A DNA stretch of 64,000 bases from Acidobacteriota bacterium (GCA_027314025.1 DAHVCP010000010.1:1-64000), one strand, 5' to 3'. Counted from the stretch's first letter, positions 1 to 8,340 are shown. A program made the numbers and translations. The notes: generated by a model from the sequence alone, not told the origin.

Positions 1-64
1 TACCCATCTCGACCTGCTTCACCGCGGCCGTGATCTGCTCCACCGAGTACCGTTTTCGCTTCAT
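1..64 (-). CDS. IS3-family transposase OrfA, N-terminal fragment
   Basis: Only the first 21 codons are in the window. They read KRYSVEQITAAVKQVE after the initial Met-Lys-Arg. This is the typical start of IS3-family OrfA proteins, which carry a helix-turn-helix for binding the element ends. A strong ribosome site (GGGAGGA) sits about 10 nt upstream on the minus strand. In IS3 elements OrfA is joined to the DDE integrase OrfB by programmed frameshifting; that part is not visible. Confidence 0.75.
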   Translation of the reverse strand, partial: MKRKRYSVEQITAAVKQVEMG

Positions 65-140
65 CTGGCACAATCCTCCCTGTCGCATAATTCTGCCGAA
101 ACTCACCTTCGCCCTGTATCAGTTTTCCGGGGGCCGCTCA
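1..140 (-). mobile_element. IS3-family insertion sequence, cut by window edge
   Basis: On the minus strand the element begins at position 140 with TGAGCGGCCCCCGG. A TGA start followed by a C-rich run is the usual terminal form of IS3-family elements, in particular IS51/IS407-like ones. A transposase OrfA start lies 76 nt inside. The terminus falls within the coding sequence of the gene at 141-630 and ends its reading frame. The rest of the element, the other inverted repeat and the target duplication are outside the window, so the family call rests on one end plus the OrfA N-terminus. Confidence 0.75.
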
Positions 141-630
141 CCCAATGTGCTGCGGCCCGCTCGGCGGTTTTGTCTGACGGGACCGGCGTGCGTTTCCGCT
201 GCTCAAGCAAACTCTTGTAGTTGGTTTCGGCGGCGAGCCATCCCTCGCAGCTGAGCGTCTGGAAATTGGCCTCTGCCCGGTTCGCGATTGTTGGCCCAAG
301 ACGGATGCCATGGAACTGCTCGATTTCGCTGAGGACGAGCACACTCACGCGGCCGGGTTCCATGCGAGAGAGCGCGAGCGGGAAGGGCTCCTTATGCATA
401 AAACGGTCTACCGGGCTGCCTCGCGTTGACCTCTGCCGCGTGGTTAGCAAGCAGCCGGTCAGGACGTACCAGAGGCGATCCCGCGAAAACGTGGGCGCGG
501 GGCCGTCCACGTTGTTGGTTCTGCGCTCTCCGAAAAAGGGCGATGCCGCATTCTTCTTGACAGCCTCAATCACGCGGCGGACTTGCTCTTGCGTCGGGAT
601 GCCGAGCGGTGCCAGTGCCAGCTGCGCCAT
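141..630 (-). pseudogene. Island gene truncated by the IS3 insertion; possible HhH-GPD-like protein
   Basis: An intact N-terminal part of about 163 residues starts at the ATG at 630, preceded by AAAGGTGA. It reads cleanly until the IS end, after which the frame runs into IS sequence and stops at 103. Visible features are an N-terminal helix (PTQEQVRRVIEAV) and the segment RDRLWYVLTGCLLTTRQRS. The latter resembles the helix LLStQq-type segment that opens HhH-GPD DNA glycosylases. The helix-hairpin-helix and catalytic Asp would lie in the lost C-terminal half, so the family is an inference I hold weakly. It follows the 483-aa gene on the same strand after about 180 nt and probably formed an operon with it. 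Confidence 0.6.
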
Positions 631-807
631 GCGAATCACCTTTCTGTCTCCTTGCGAGGCTGAGCGGAGTGGTTCGAGGCGCCGGCCCCGGGGCTTTCTT
701 TCCTCGGCGGCGGGTCTGCCGCGTGCGCCGGTGGTCGCCCGCTCCAAAAATAGTAACGTTGCATTCTGTAATGGTTGCTCCGTCAGTTACACCCCGGGGT
801 CAGCGAA

Positions 808-2259
808 TCAGCCGGGCAGCGGAAGCCTCGGCGGCTCAATCAGGCGGGCGACAGCTTGCTCCGGCGTTATTCTCGGCCCCCTCATATCATTGAACAGGGA
901 TTCAATCTCACGGGGCCCCAGCAATCCAATCCCAAATTGCGCGGCGGCTTCCCAATCTGCCTCCAGCGGCCCCTGGCGGCTGAAAACTGCCCCATGGAAA
1001 TCCACCGCAGCGCGATGACTCCCAGCATTGAGCTGCCCGGTCAGACCGTGGATTCTTTCCTCAAGGTCCTTCACCTTTTCGCTGATCTTTTCGCCGCTGC
1101 GCCCGGTCGTGCATTCCACCAGCACTACCGATGCGCCCGTCGAGGTGGTTTCAATTATTGCTGCGTCTGGCCTGGACTGGATGCTGCTGCCCCTAGCGCC
1201 GTAAAAGACGCAGCGTAGCCCCAAAAGCGACAGCAAGCGATGAACCGCACCTTCGAACTGATCTTGAATTTTCGGGTCTTGGTTCTTTCCCGATGTTGCT
1301 TCGCCGAGGAGCTGTGAGTGAAGGATGTTGTGGTCCGGATCGAAATATGTGCCGACAGCCGCACTGAGATTACCAGCGTGGGCCCACCGTGGTACTTGAA
1401 GTCTCGCGAATTCGGTGGAGCTGGCCCGGAGTACTACTTTAGCCACCTCCGCGTTTGGCGGCCATTGGAGGGGGGCTGCCAGGAGGGTAAGCGCACCTTC
1501 CGTTGCGGGATCCTTGAAATCCAGCATGGCCGCGCGGTCCCCGGGCTCATAAAATGCTGGCGCGGAGACAAGTTCGGCAGCCCCTTGCGGGCACCGAACC
1601 ATGATCTGATCGGAGCCGTGGGCGTAGCAGGCGTCGAACGGAATCGGAGCCAGCACCTGGAACTGCAAAGCGTCGAAGGTTGTAGGCTGAACGTTGACGC
1701 CGGGCATGTAGCGCCTTAGCCAACCGGACAAACCGTCGGTGGGCCGACGCACCTTATCAACTGGATTTGCGAGGGCGTAGTCGAGAGCCCGATTCCTGCT
1801 CTCGTCCAGCCAAGGGTAGATTTGTGGCCCGCTTGCCCACAGGAAGAATGTGGTCCTCTGCGGGTGGCCCGGCAGGAAGGCTCCGGCAGTCGTTGCGCGG
1901 GTGTTCCACCCCAGGGGCGATGGCGCGGGGCGGCCCGGTTGGGAGCTGGGAAGGTGGATTTGGAGCGAGGGTCCGTCTGGGCTCCGAATGCGGAACCGCG
2001 AGGTCAGCGCAGCACGGCAGATCAAGCGGAGCGTCTCGTTAAGAGGGTAGGCCCAATGAACCAATAGGAATTCGCTGTCGCAGGGCAACTGCAACGCTCT
2101 AATGCTGGAATCGGGCTCGCCTTCCCGTAGGACGATTTGGAGGGCGAGGCACTCGAATGCGGAGTCCCCACGGACCGCTACGCAGGAAACGGTCCCGTGG
2201 CTCCAACAGCTAAGGAACGGCGCTATCCGCCCCGTGAATGTGCGCCATGGCGAGGGCAT
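808..2259 (-). CDS. Hypothetical 483-aa protein with variant PD-(D/E)XK-like C-terminal domain
   Basis: I do not recognise the family. Residues 1-300 show no motif I can name. The C-terminal part has the layout of the restriction-endonuclease-like fold: a helix with Glu336 (DQFEGAVHRLLSLLGL), then Asp365 in SRPDAAII, then a hydrophobic strand ending in Glu382 of VVLVECTTGR, then a charged helix. The usual Lys of the E-x-K element is Thr384, so it may be a variant or inactive nuclease. It is carried on a tRNA-linked island, points away from the integrase module and precedes the IS-interrupted gene. This setting suits a defence or mobile-element cargo role, which is inference. No good ribosome site precedes the ATG at 2259. 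Confidence 0.6.
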   Translation of the reverse strand: MPSPWRTFTGRIAPFLSCWSHGTVSCVAVRGDSAFECLALQIVLREGEPDSSIRALQLPCDSEFLLVHWAYPLNETLRLICRAALTSRFRIRSPDGPSLQIHLPSSQPGRPAPSPLGWNTRATTAGAFLPGHPQRTTFFLWASGPQIYPWLDESRNRALDYALANPVDKVRRPTDGLSGWLRRYMPGVNVQPTTFDALQFQVLAPIPFDACYAHGSDQIMVRCPQGAAELVSAPAFYEPGDRAAMLDFKDPATEGALTLLAAPLQWPPNAEVAKVVLRASSTEFARLQVPRWAHAGNLSAAVGTYFDPDHNILHSQLLGEATSGKNQDPKIQDQFEGAVHRLLSLLGLRCVFYGARGSSIQSRPDAAIIETTSTGASVVLVECTTGRSGEKISEKVKDLEERIHGLTGQLNAGSHRAAVDFHGAVFSRQGPLEADWEAAAQFGIGLLGPREIESLFNDMRGPRITPEQAVARLIEPPRLPLPG

Positions 2260-2270
2260 AGTGGTTACCC

Positions 2271-2285
2271 AACGGAGTTTCCGTT
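2271..2285. promoter_or_regulatory. Candidate operator palindrome in divergent intergenic region
   Basis: AACGGAGTTTCCGTT is a perfect 6-bp inverted repeat with a 3-bp spacer. It lies 12 bp upstream of the 483-aa gene start and about 100 bp before the divergent gene at 2382. Position and symmetry suit repressor binding; no partner regulator is identified. Confidence 0.35.
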
Positions 2286-2381
2286 AGCGGGATTGTACTA
2301 GATTGGTTTAGCCACCCTTCTCGGTGGCGCGGGTTGCGTGCCTATGCCGTTTATGAGTGTCCCTGAAGTGAGGATGGGCGA

Positions 2382-3185
2382 ATGTCCAACGATGGTCGCA
2401 GGCAGTTGAAGGAGGCCGCCGCCGAGATTGCGGGAGAGTTGGCGCGGGCAAGGAAGTTTGTCGTTCCCGAGGGCACGCCCTTCCCGCTGTTGAGCCTGGG
2501 CGACGTCCTGGTACTCGGCGCGATGACGGCGCGGACCGCTTCCCTAACGGGTCCAGCGACCGGGCCGAGCGCTGCGACCAAACGAATTAAGGGCTGGTCC
2601 GAGGAATTTACCGCAGCCATGCGCAGCGGCAAGCGCATGGATGCGCAGCGGTGGACCAATTTTCTCGCCCGGGAAATGGAAAAGGGCCAGGTAGATGCGC
2701 ATGACATGCGCACGGCAATCTATCCGGCGCTGGAAATCCTCGAAAAGCCGCACCGAGGGCGGCAGGCCATGGTGCGGCTCGTCAAGGAGAAAATGCCCGG
2801 TGCGCCGCAGGGCAGGCAGCGTCTCATTGGGCCGGAGCAGTTTCCCGAGCTATTGCGCCGCTGTGGGGAATGGCTGCCTGTAGCCCAGGCGATTGCGGGC
2901 CTGACCATGGGCATAACTGGCGGCGGCAGGCCACCACTGCGCCAACTGCCAGGCACGCTGAAGCGACGATCCCCAAAGGAATGCGCTCGCCTGCGGGAAT
3001 CGCCTGCGTTGGTAGAGGGCATCTTGGGTCACCCAGCCGTCACAGGCGCAAAAACCTTGGACGCCAAAGCCCGGCGATTGGCGGATGCGCTGGCGGGTGC
3101 GGCGTTCGGGATGAGCCCCGCCTACTCCGTGAAGCGAGCGCAGGCCGCGCGCGCTCGATTGAAAACTCAGCGAGCCAAGGCCTAG
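2382..3185 (+). CDS. Hypothetical island protein, 267 aa
   Basis: No family is recognised. The protein is hydrophilic and largely helical with a basic C-terminus (RAQAARARLKTQRAKA), has no signal peptide and no membrane segment. A short stretch after the middle (AQAIAGLTMGITGGG) is glycine-rich. The ATG at 2382 follows GTGAGGATGGGCGA, a plausible ribosome site. It is the first gene of the plus-strand series leading to the integrase (gaps of 159, 3 and 70 bp), so an element-maintenance function such as replication, transfer or DNA binding is possible but unproven. Confidence 0.6.
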   Translation: MSNDGRRQLKEAAAEIAGELARARKFVVPEGTPFPLLSLGDVLVLGAMTARTASLTGPATGPSAATKRIKGWSEEFTAAMRSGKRMDAQRWTNFLAREMEKGQVDAHDMRTAIYPALEILEKPHRGRQAMVRLVKEKMPGAPQGRQRLIGPEQFPELLRRCGEWLPVAQAIAGLTMGITGGGRPPLRQLPGTLKRRSPKECARLRESPALVEGILGHPAVTGAKTLDAKARRLADALAGAAFGMSPAYSVKRAQAARARLKTQRAKA

Positions 3186-3344
3186 AGCCCAGCGGCACGA
3201 CGATGTTTTTGTCGCTCCAGCGGGAGACACCCGCTTAGTTTTGTCGCTGGCCCGGGGGAGGAAACCTTGCGCTTCTCCTCCGCCGAAATGTCCCTCCAAT
3301 CTGGAATTGCATTCAGCAATTCCCACGCTTTTGGAGGAGGCAAC

Positions 3345-3731
3345 ATGGAACAGCTAAACAATCCTGCGCATGAGAGCGCATCCGCGATGGCGAACGCCCG
3401 CTGGCAAGGCGGTGGCTCGCCGGATGCGCCCGCCCAGGCGCTTATCAGTTCCCACGCTCGCGACCTTGCCCAGCTACGCTGGGGAACGGCGGGCGGGGGT
3501 GTCGCGCACAGCGCGCACCCGATTGCGCATCAACCCGCAGTCGCGGTCCCCGTGATTGGCGGCGGCATGCTGCCGTGGCTAGCCTTGGGCGGGAGCGGCC
3601 TGGCGGTCATCCTGGCCGAGAGGGAGCGGAAGCGGTCGGAGGGCGGCGAGATTTCCGGCACGGCGGTTTTCCTTTATATCGTCGCCGCCGTGCTCTTCGG
3701 CCTCGCCATCTATTTGTTCCTGCGCAGGTAG
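3345..3731 (+). CDS. Small two-TM membrane protein of the island
   Basis: The ATG at 3345 is chosen over one at 3267 because a strong GGAGGAGG ribosome site lies directly before it. The 128-aa product has a disordered polar N-terminus, then a hydrophobic segment (GGGMLPWLALGGSGLAVILA), a charged ERERKR linker and a second hydrophobic segment (AVFLYIVAAVLFGLAIYLFL) ending in two Arg. This predicts a hairpin membrane protein. It ends 3 bp before the excisionase-like gene, so the two are probably co-transcribed. Function unknown. Confidence 0.65.
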   Translation: MEQLNNPAHESASAMANARWQGGGSPDAPAQALISSHARDLAQLRWGTAGGGVAHSAHPIAHQPAVAVPVIGGGMLPWLALGGSGLAVILAERERKRSEGGEISGTAVFLYIVAAVLFGLAIYLFLRR

Positions 3732-3734
3732 GCC

Positions 3735-3971
3735 ATGGCTGAAGCGCTCCAATCCATCACCAGCGGTTCCGGCGAGTATCGCGGGAACTCTGCATGCGGA
3801 AAACTGCTCACGGCGGCGGAAGTCGCAGCGCGGCTGCACGTTCCCGTCTCATGGGTGCGTAAACATGGGGGAAGCCTGCCGGGACTCGTGCGCCTTGGGA
3901 AATACGTCCGCTGGAGTGAAGGCCGCTTGGCCGACTTCATCGCTGCTGGGGGCGCGGTTGATTTTTCCTAG
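3735..3971 (+). CDS. AlpA/HTH-17-type excisionase-like DNA-binding protein
   Basis: The 78-aa protein contains a winged-helix segment, LLTAAEVAARLHVPVSWVRKHG, followed by LVRLGKYVRWSEGRLADFI. This is the MerR-like HTH-17 pattern of AlpA and excisionase proteins: T-A-E-V-A-x-x-L, then a basic wing and a conserved W. Such proteins bend DNA at attachment sites or control integrase expression. It sits between the small membrane gene and the integrase, which is the usual arrangement for a recombination directionality factor. Confidence 0.8.
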   Translation: MAEALQSITSGSGEYRGNSACGKLLTAAEVAARLHVPVSWVRKHGGSLPGLVRLGKYVRWSEGRLADFIAAGGAVDFS

Positions 3972-4041
3972 GCCACAATCCGACAATGGCGGCGAGCACC
4001 CACCGCATGACGGCGCACCGGCGCAACCGGAGAAAGGAACA

Positions 4042-5223
4042 ATGCGCCGTCAAAAGTGGCAACAAGGTTATTTGGAAAAACGCGGCAAGCGCAAGCCGCT
4101 TTGGTTTGCACGCTACCGCATCAACGTAATGAACCCCGAGGGAACCATCACCCGGCGTCAGGTGGCCAGGATCATCGGAACGGTGGCCGAGCTGCCTACG
4201 AAAAAAACGGCGCGGGATCGCCTGCTCCTGCTCGTCAATGAGGCGGAGGGAGCCGCGCCACGGGTGACGGCGACGTTCGGGGAATTCGCGGACAGGTGGG
4301 AACGGACCATCCTGCCGCTACTCAAACCCTCCACCCGGCGCGGTTACCTGTCCATGCTTCGGCTGTATTTGCGACCGAGGTTTGGCAAGTCGCCGCTGGG
4401 AGAAGTTTCAGCGTTTGAAATCCAAGCGCTGATTTCGGAACTCAGCAAGACGCGCGCCCCGGAAACCTGCAAGCGGGTCCGGGATTTGCTGTCGAGCATG
4501 TTCCGCTCGGCGATGGAATGGAGCTGGCTGCCGGACAACCCCTGCCGGGGCGTCAGGCTGCCGCGCCGGTTCCGCAAGCCGCAGCGGGCGGTGGATTGCC
4601 AAATCATCGCCCGGCTTGTCGCCGAGATGGAGGAACCCTACGCAACGCTTCTGATTTTTATCGCCGCGACTGGATTCCGGCGGTCGGAGGTGTTTGCCTT
4701 GCGCTGGCGGTCCGTTGAGTGGGACCTGGGACTTGTTTGCGCCAGCGAGAACGTGGTGAACGGAGAATGGGGAACGCCCAAGGGCCAGCATGAGCCCCGG
4801 CTGCTTCCCTTGCCTCAGTGGGTGCTGAACCGCCTGCTGAGCCTCCGCCAGTGGTACGGCGACCCGGACCCGGAGCAGGTGATCTTCGCCTCCCGAGTCG
4901 GGACCCCATTGAGCCCGCCCAACGTGCTGAACCGCCAAATCTATCCCGCCTGCGACCGGCTGGGCATTCCCCGCTTCGGCTTTCATGCCGTGCGCCGGGG
5001 TCTGACCACCGAGCAGGTTGCGGAAGGGACGGACGTGGTGACGTTGCAGCGCTGGCTAGGGCACAAGGACCCGGCCACCACCACCCGGCATTACATCATG
5101 CCGGACGCACTACGGATGAAAACTGCGGTTAATGCGAGGGGCGAGAAATTGTTCACAACTGTTCACCAAAACGCCACCAACCTGGACCCCGCCAAATCGC
5201 AAGCGGTTGGAAACCCAAGATGA
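4042..5223 (+). CDS. Tyrosine recombinase / phage-type integrase
   Basis: The product catalyses site-specific integration and excision of the island. The ATG at 4042 follows AGAAAGGA; a longer frame from 3865 overlaps the excisionase gene and looks spurious. Of 393 residues, about 75-170 form the core-binding SAM-like domain and the rest the catalytic domain. The catalytic set is complete: Arg213 in ATGFRRSEV, His315 and Arg318 in FHAVRRG, His341 in WLGH and Tyr351 in RHYIMPD. The stop codon lies 2 bp from the 3' end of the facing tRNA-Arg gene, the classical position for an integrase next to its attachment site. The N-terminus (QGYLEKRGKRK) is basic, as expected for arm-type DNA binding. Confidence 0.92.
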   Translation: MRRQKWQQGYLEKRGKRKPLWFARYRINVMNPEGTITRRQVARIIGTVAELPTKKTARDRLLLLVNEAEGAAPRVTATFGEFADRWERTILPLLKPSTRRGYLSMLRLYLRPRFGKSPLGEVSAFEIQALISELSKTRAPETCKRVRDLLSSMFRSAMEWSWLPDNPCRGVRLPRRFRKPQRAVDCQIIARLVAEMEEPYATLLIFIAATGFRRSEVFALRWRSVEWDLGLVCASENVVNGEWGTPKGQHEPRLLPLPQWVLNRLLSLRQWYGDPDPEQVIFASRVGTPLSPPNVLNRQIYPACDRLGIPRFGFHAVRRGLTTEQVAEGTDVVTLQRWLGHKDPATTTRHYIMPDALRMKTAVNARGEKLFTTVHQNATNLDPAKSQAVGNPR

Positions 5224-5225
5224 TT

Positions 5226-5302
5226 TGGTGCGCCTGGAGGGAATCGAACCCCCGACACGCGGTTTAGGAAACCGCTGCTCTATCCTTCTGAGCTACAGGC
5301 GC
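5226..5302 (-). tRNA. tRNA-Arg(CCT)
   Basis: The minus strand folds into a full cloverleaf with acceptor GCGCCTG/CAGGCGC, T-loop GGTTCGATTCC and encoded CCA. The anticodon stem-loop GCGGTTTCCTAAACCGC gives anticodon CCT, which reads AGG. Its 3' end faces the integrase gene, and the 3' half is the likely attachment site of the island at 1-5223. Confidence 0.95.
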
Positions 5303-5617
5303 AAGCGGCGTTGCCTTCATCCCCATTCTACGAGCCCCGCCGCGGGGACGGGCGGACCCCCCGCATCATGGCGGCCGAACCGAGCTTTTTGGCGGGCGCG
5401 GGCTCCAGGCCGGCGGCTGCTTGGCGCGAGGCAGCGCGCCATCCCAGTTCGCCCCGCAAGGGATGGCCGCGGACACTGTGGCGCCCTGTGTGTGGTAGCG
5501 TAACCTCGGGGCCGACGTTCCTGCCTGGCGAGTGATAGAGCTGGGGCTGCGGACGATTGGCGGCACCGGCAAGGGGGCCATAAATCCCTTCGTCGGCGAT
5601 GTTCGGCGGCCCGGCAA
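5303..5617. other. Intergenic, no gene seen
   Basis: About 315 bp between the tRNA and the next gene. Short minus-strand frames here lack ribosome sites and look like GC-rich shadows. I see no repeat of the dispersed families and no clear promoter. Confidence 0.5.
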
Positions 5618-6790
5618 ATGCGGGGAGCGGCGGTGACGGCTAACACGGCCCGGGGCGCGGCGGCTGTGGTTTGCGCGCTGGTGCTGTGCGCGTGCGCCGC
5701 GGCGCAGTCGGCCCGGGCGCAGGCGAGCTCGTGGCGCGTGGTGCGGGGGCTGGCAGCCGGATCGAAGGTAGAAGCGCGGCTGGTGAACGGCGCCAAGGTG
5801 ACGGGGAAGTTCGTGGCGGCGTACGCCGCCGGCATAGAGTTGCGCACTTCGCCCGACGCGACGCGATACGTACCCAGGGTGGAAATCCGCAAGCTGTACC
5901 TGTACCCGGCCGGGAAATCCGCGGCGGCCCGCGACGCCTTGATCGGCCTTGCGGTCGGCGCCACTGTCGGCGCGGTCTATGGCGTGGCCAAGGCCAATTG
6001 CCAAACCGGCCCCGGCGGCAACGGCAGCCCCAACTGCCAGTCCATTCAGGGGCGCAGCGCGGCCGAATGGGGAGCGGTGTTTGGCCTCATCGGCGCCATC
6101 GCCGGCGATGTGGCCGGCGGGTCGCATCGGCCCAGATTGCTGCTCTATTGGCATCCCCGGGGCCGGCGCCGCGGCCGGAAAGCGCCGGCGCAAATTACGG
6201 CGACGACGGGAGGGGCTCCGGCGAAACCGGTCGGATCGGCCAGGCAAAAGGAGCAGTCCCCGGGCAATGCGTGGGCGGCGGTGCGGGGATTGGCGGCTGG
6301 ATCGCGGGTCGAGGCGCGGCTGGCGAGCGGCGCGAAGGTGAAAGGGAGGCTAGTCTCGGTTTCCGCGACCGGCATCGAACTACGCACGCCGCACGCGATC
6401 CGGTACATCCGCCGGTCCCGCGTTCGCACGCTGGCGCTGACCGGTAGTTCCCACACGGTTCGCGATGCCGCAGTCGGTTTCGGCATCGGGGTGGTTGGCG
6501 GAGCCGCATACGGCGCGGCCGTATCCGGCGGCGATTGCGGCCCGCCTCCCGCTCCCGGGGCCTTTTACGGCTACCAGCCGTGCCGGCGCATTGCGGGCGC
6601 GGCTGCAGGCGCCGCCTTGCTCGGCGCTGTCGGCGCTGTTGGCGGAGCGCTGATTGGGCTGGTGAAATCGCCCCGGAAGGTGATCTATCAGTTCAGCGCC
6701 GACCAACACGACCACGCGAAAACGGCCAAGCGGGGCAAGGCGATCCTGACGGCGGCGCCGGCCGCCGCCTCCGTGCCGGCCCGGAATTAG
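5618..6790 (+). CDS. Secreted protein with duplicated Sm-like domain and glycine-rich hairpins
   Basis: A signal peptide (AAAVVCALVLCACAAAQSARAQA) precedes two copies of one module. Module 1 is about residues 38-135 and module 2 about 225-350. Each opens with W-R/A-x-V-R-G-L-A-A-G-S-x-V-E-A-R-L, then GAKVTGKF or GAKVKGRL and GIELRT, a strand pattern like the small Sm/LSm beta barrels of many acidobacterial secreted proteins. Each ends in a hydrophobic, Gly/Ala-rich hairpin (IGLAVGATVGAVYGVA; AAVGFGIGVVGGAAYGAA) with Cys residues nearby. The product is probably cell-envelope associated. No enzymatic motif is visible. The next gene start could be a GTG at 5633. Confidence 0.7.
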   Translation: MRGAAVTANTARGAAAVVCALVLCACAAAQSARAQASSWRVVRGLAAGSKVEARLVNGAKVTGKFVAAYAAGIELRTSPDATRYVPRVEIRKLYLYPAGKSAAARDALIGLAVGATVGAVYGVAKANCQTGPGGNGSPNCQSIQGRSAAEWGAVFGLIGAIAGDVAGGSHRPRLLLYWHPRGRRRGRKAPAQITATTGGAPAKPVGSARQKEQSPGNAWAAVRGLAAGSRVEARLASGAKVKGRLVSVSATGIELRTPHAIRYIRRSRVRTLALTGSSHTVRDAAVGFGIGVVGGAAYGAAVSGGDCGPPPAPGAFYGYQPCRRIAGAAAGAALLGAVGAVGGALIGLVKSPRKVIYQFSADQHDHAKTAKRGKAILTAAPAAASVPARN

Positions 6791-7272
6791 GGCAATGGCG
6801 CGCCAGGCGACGGGCCGGCCGGCGGCGGTGTGGCGGAAACCCGTCCCTCCTGCCGGTTCCCGCCGCCCCGAGGGCCCCAGCCCCGCCGTAGGCGGGGCGC
6901 AGAAAGAGCGCGGGTGCGTGCGCAGGGCCGGAGCCCTACCCCACGCGCCGGCGTAGGTGCTCCCGCCGGCCGCGGAAATGTGGGGTATGCATCCGGCTTG
7001 CGTGGGGTCGCGCTCCGCGCGGCCCAGCATGTGGAACGGGGACATCCCCAGCACCGCCGCGGTTGGGGCGTCGACAGCGAATCGTGGGAGCGCGGGCAAG
7101 CAACGGGCGCCGCCGCGCGCCGCGCTAGGCGGCGGCATGCCACCGGTGTGGCCGCCACACCCAGACATGGGGCGCAGGCCCCAGCGGAATGTCCCGCGCG
7201 GCGGCGCGGCCTAGGGTTCCGGCCACAAACGCCACGGCCCGTAGCGTGCATCCATGGAAGCGGAGGTTCCCT
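6791..7272. repeat. Intergenic region with family E and B repeats
   Basis: A 480-bp gap without a credible gene. It holds an inverted family E element near 6905-6960 (GGAGCCCTACCCCACGCGCC) and a family B element at 6980-7023 (GGGGTATGCATCCGGCTTGC then GTCGCGCTCCGCGCGGCC). The same sequences recur elsewhere in the window between unrelated genes. Confidence 0.7.
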
Positions 7273-8040
7273 ATGGACCGGCTAAAAGGCAAAGTTGCGA
7301 TCGTGACCGGGGCGGCCATGGGCATTGGCCGGGCCTGCGCCGTGCGCATGGCGGAGGAAGGCGCGGCGGTGGCGCTGTTCGACGTGATGGACCAGCCCGG
7401 CGAGGAGCTGGCGAAGGCGCTGACCCAGCGCGGCTTCCGCGCCCGCTATTGGCGCGTGGACGTCAGCCGCGAAAGCGAGGTGCGCGACGCGGTCGCGGCG
7501 GCGGTGGCGCATTTCGGCCGTCTCGACGTGCTGGTCAACAACGCCGGCATCGCCGGCAGCAGCAAACCCACCGACCAGCTCAGCGAGGAGGAATGGGACC
7601 GCGTGCAGGCGGTCAACGTGAAGGGCGTGTTCTTCTGCACCAAGCACGCCATCCCGGTGCTGCGCCGCTCCGGGCATGGCAGCGTCATCAATCTCTCGTC
7701 CATTTACGGCATCATCGGCGCGGGGGATGCGCCGCCGTATCACGCCTCCAAGGGCGCGGTGCGGGAGATGAGCAAGAATGACGCCGTGCTGTACGCGCCC
7801 GACAACATCCGCGTCAATTCCGTCCATCCCGGGTTCATCCAGACGCCGATGGTGGAAGGCTTTTTGGGCGGCCAGGCGGACCCGGCGGCGGCCAAGAAGG
7901 CGGTGGCGGCCTTGCATCCCCTGGGCCATCTCGGCGAGCCGGATGACATCGCGTACGGCATCGTCTATTTGGCCTCGGATGAGTCCAAGTTTGTCACCGG
8001 CGCGGAGCTGGTGATTGACGGCGGTTACACGGCGCGCTAG
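7273..8040 (+). CDS. Short-chain dehydrogenase/reductase (SDR)
   Basis: This 255-aa protein is a classical NAD(P)-dependent SDR. The start at 7273 follows CGGAGG. The Rossmann motif TGAAMGIGRA lies near residue 12, LDVLVNNAGIAG near 85, and the catalytic set is Asn in QAVNVKG, Ser in INLSSIYG, and Tyr and Lys in PYHASKG. C-terminal VTGAELVIDGGYTAR is typical of 3-oxoacyl-reductase and glucose/hydroxysteroid-dehydrogenase-like members. An Asp in ALFDVMDQ after strand 2 favours NAD(H). The substrate cannot be read from sequence and the flanking genes give no pathway. Confidence 0.9.
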   Translation: MDRLKGKVAIVTGAAMGIGRACAVRMAEEGAAVALFDVMDQPGEELAKALTQRGFRARYWRVDVSRESEVRDAVAAAVAHFGRLDVLVNNAGIAGSSKPTDQLSEEEWDRVQAVNVKGVFFCTKHAIPVLRRSGHGSVINLSSIYGIIGAGDAPPYHASKGAVREMSKNDAVLYAPDNIRVNSVHPGFIQTPMVEGFLGGQADPAAAKKAVAALHPLGHLGEPDDIAYGIVYLASDESKFVTGAELVIDGGYTAR

Positions 8041-8340
8041 CCGCGGCCGGCGCCGGCCCCGATCGCCGCAGGCGCCGGCGACGAAGGCGCGCGGCGAAAA
8101 AGTTGCGCCGCCGCGGCGCCCGGCCGGTCCGCCGCGGCGCGCCTTCCGCCATGTGCGCCATGGGCGTGGGTCCGTTCCCGCTCCGGCGCGGCGCCACCTC
8201 CGGGCAAGGGGGGAAGGCTGTCGAAAAATCCCCGCCCGGGCTAACCCGTTATATCCAAAAGAGAAGCTCGATCACAGCCCGTCTGGCTAAAGTGTAGCGG
8301 CTTGCACATAAGACGGCCTGCGGTTATAGTGCAGGACGCG
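8041..8340. other. Intergenic, promoter at right end
   Basis: GC-rich spacer with no gene. The last 70 bp are richer in A+T and contain the promoter annotated at 8302-8330. Confidence 0.5.
8302..8330 (+). promoter_or_regulatory. Sigma-70-like promoter of the secreted propeller gene
   Basis: TTGCAC at 8302-8307 and TATAGT at 8325-8330 are separated by exactly 17 bp. Transcription would begin near 8337, only about 4 nt before the ATG at 8341, so the message would be almost leaderless. Confidence 0.5.
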
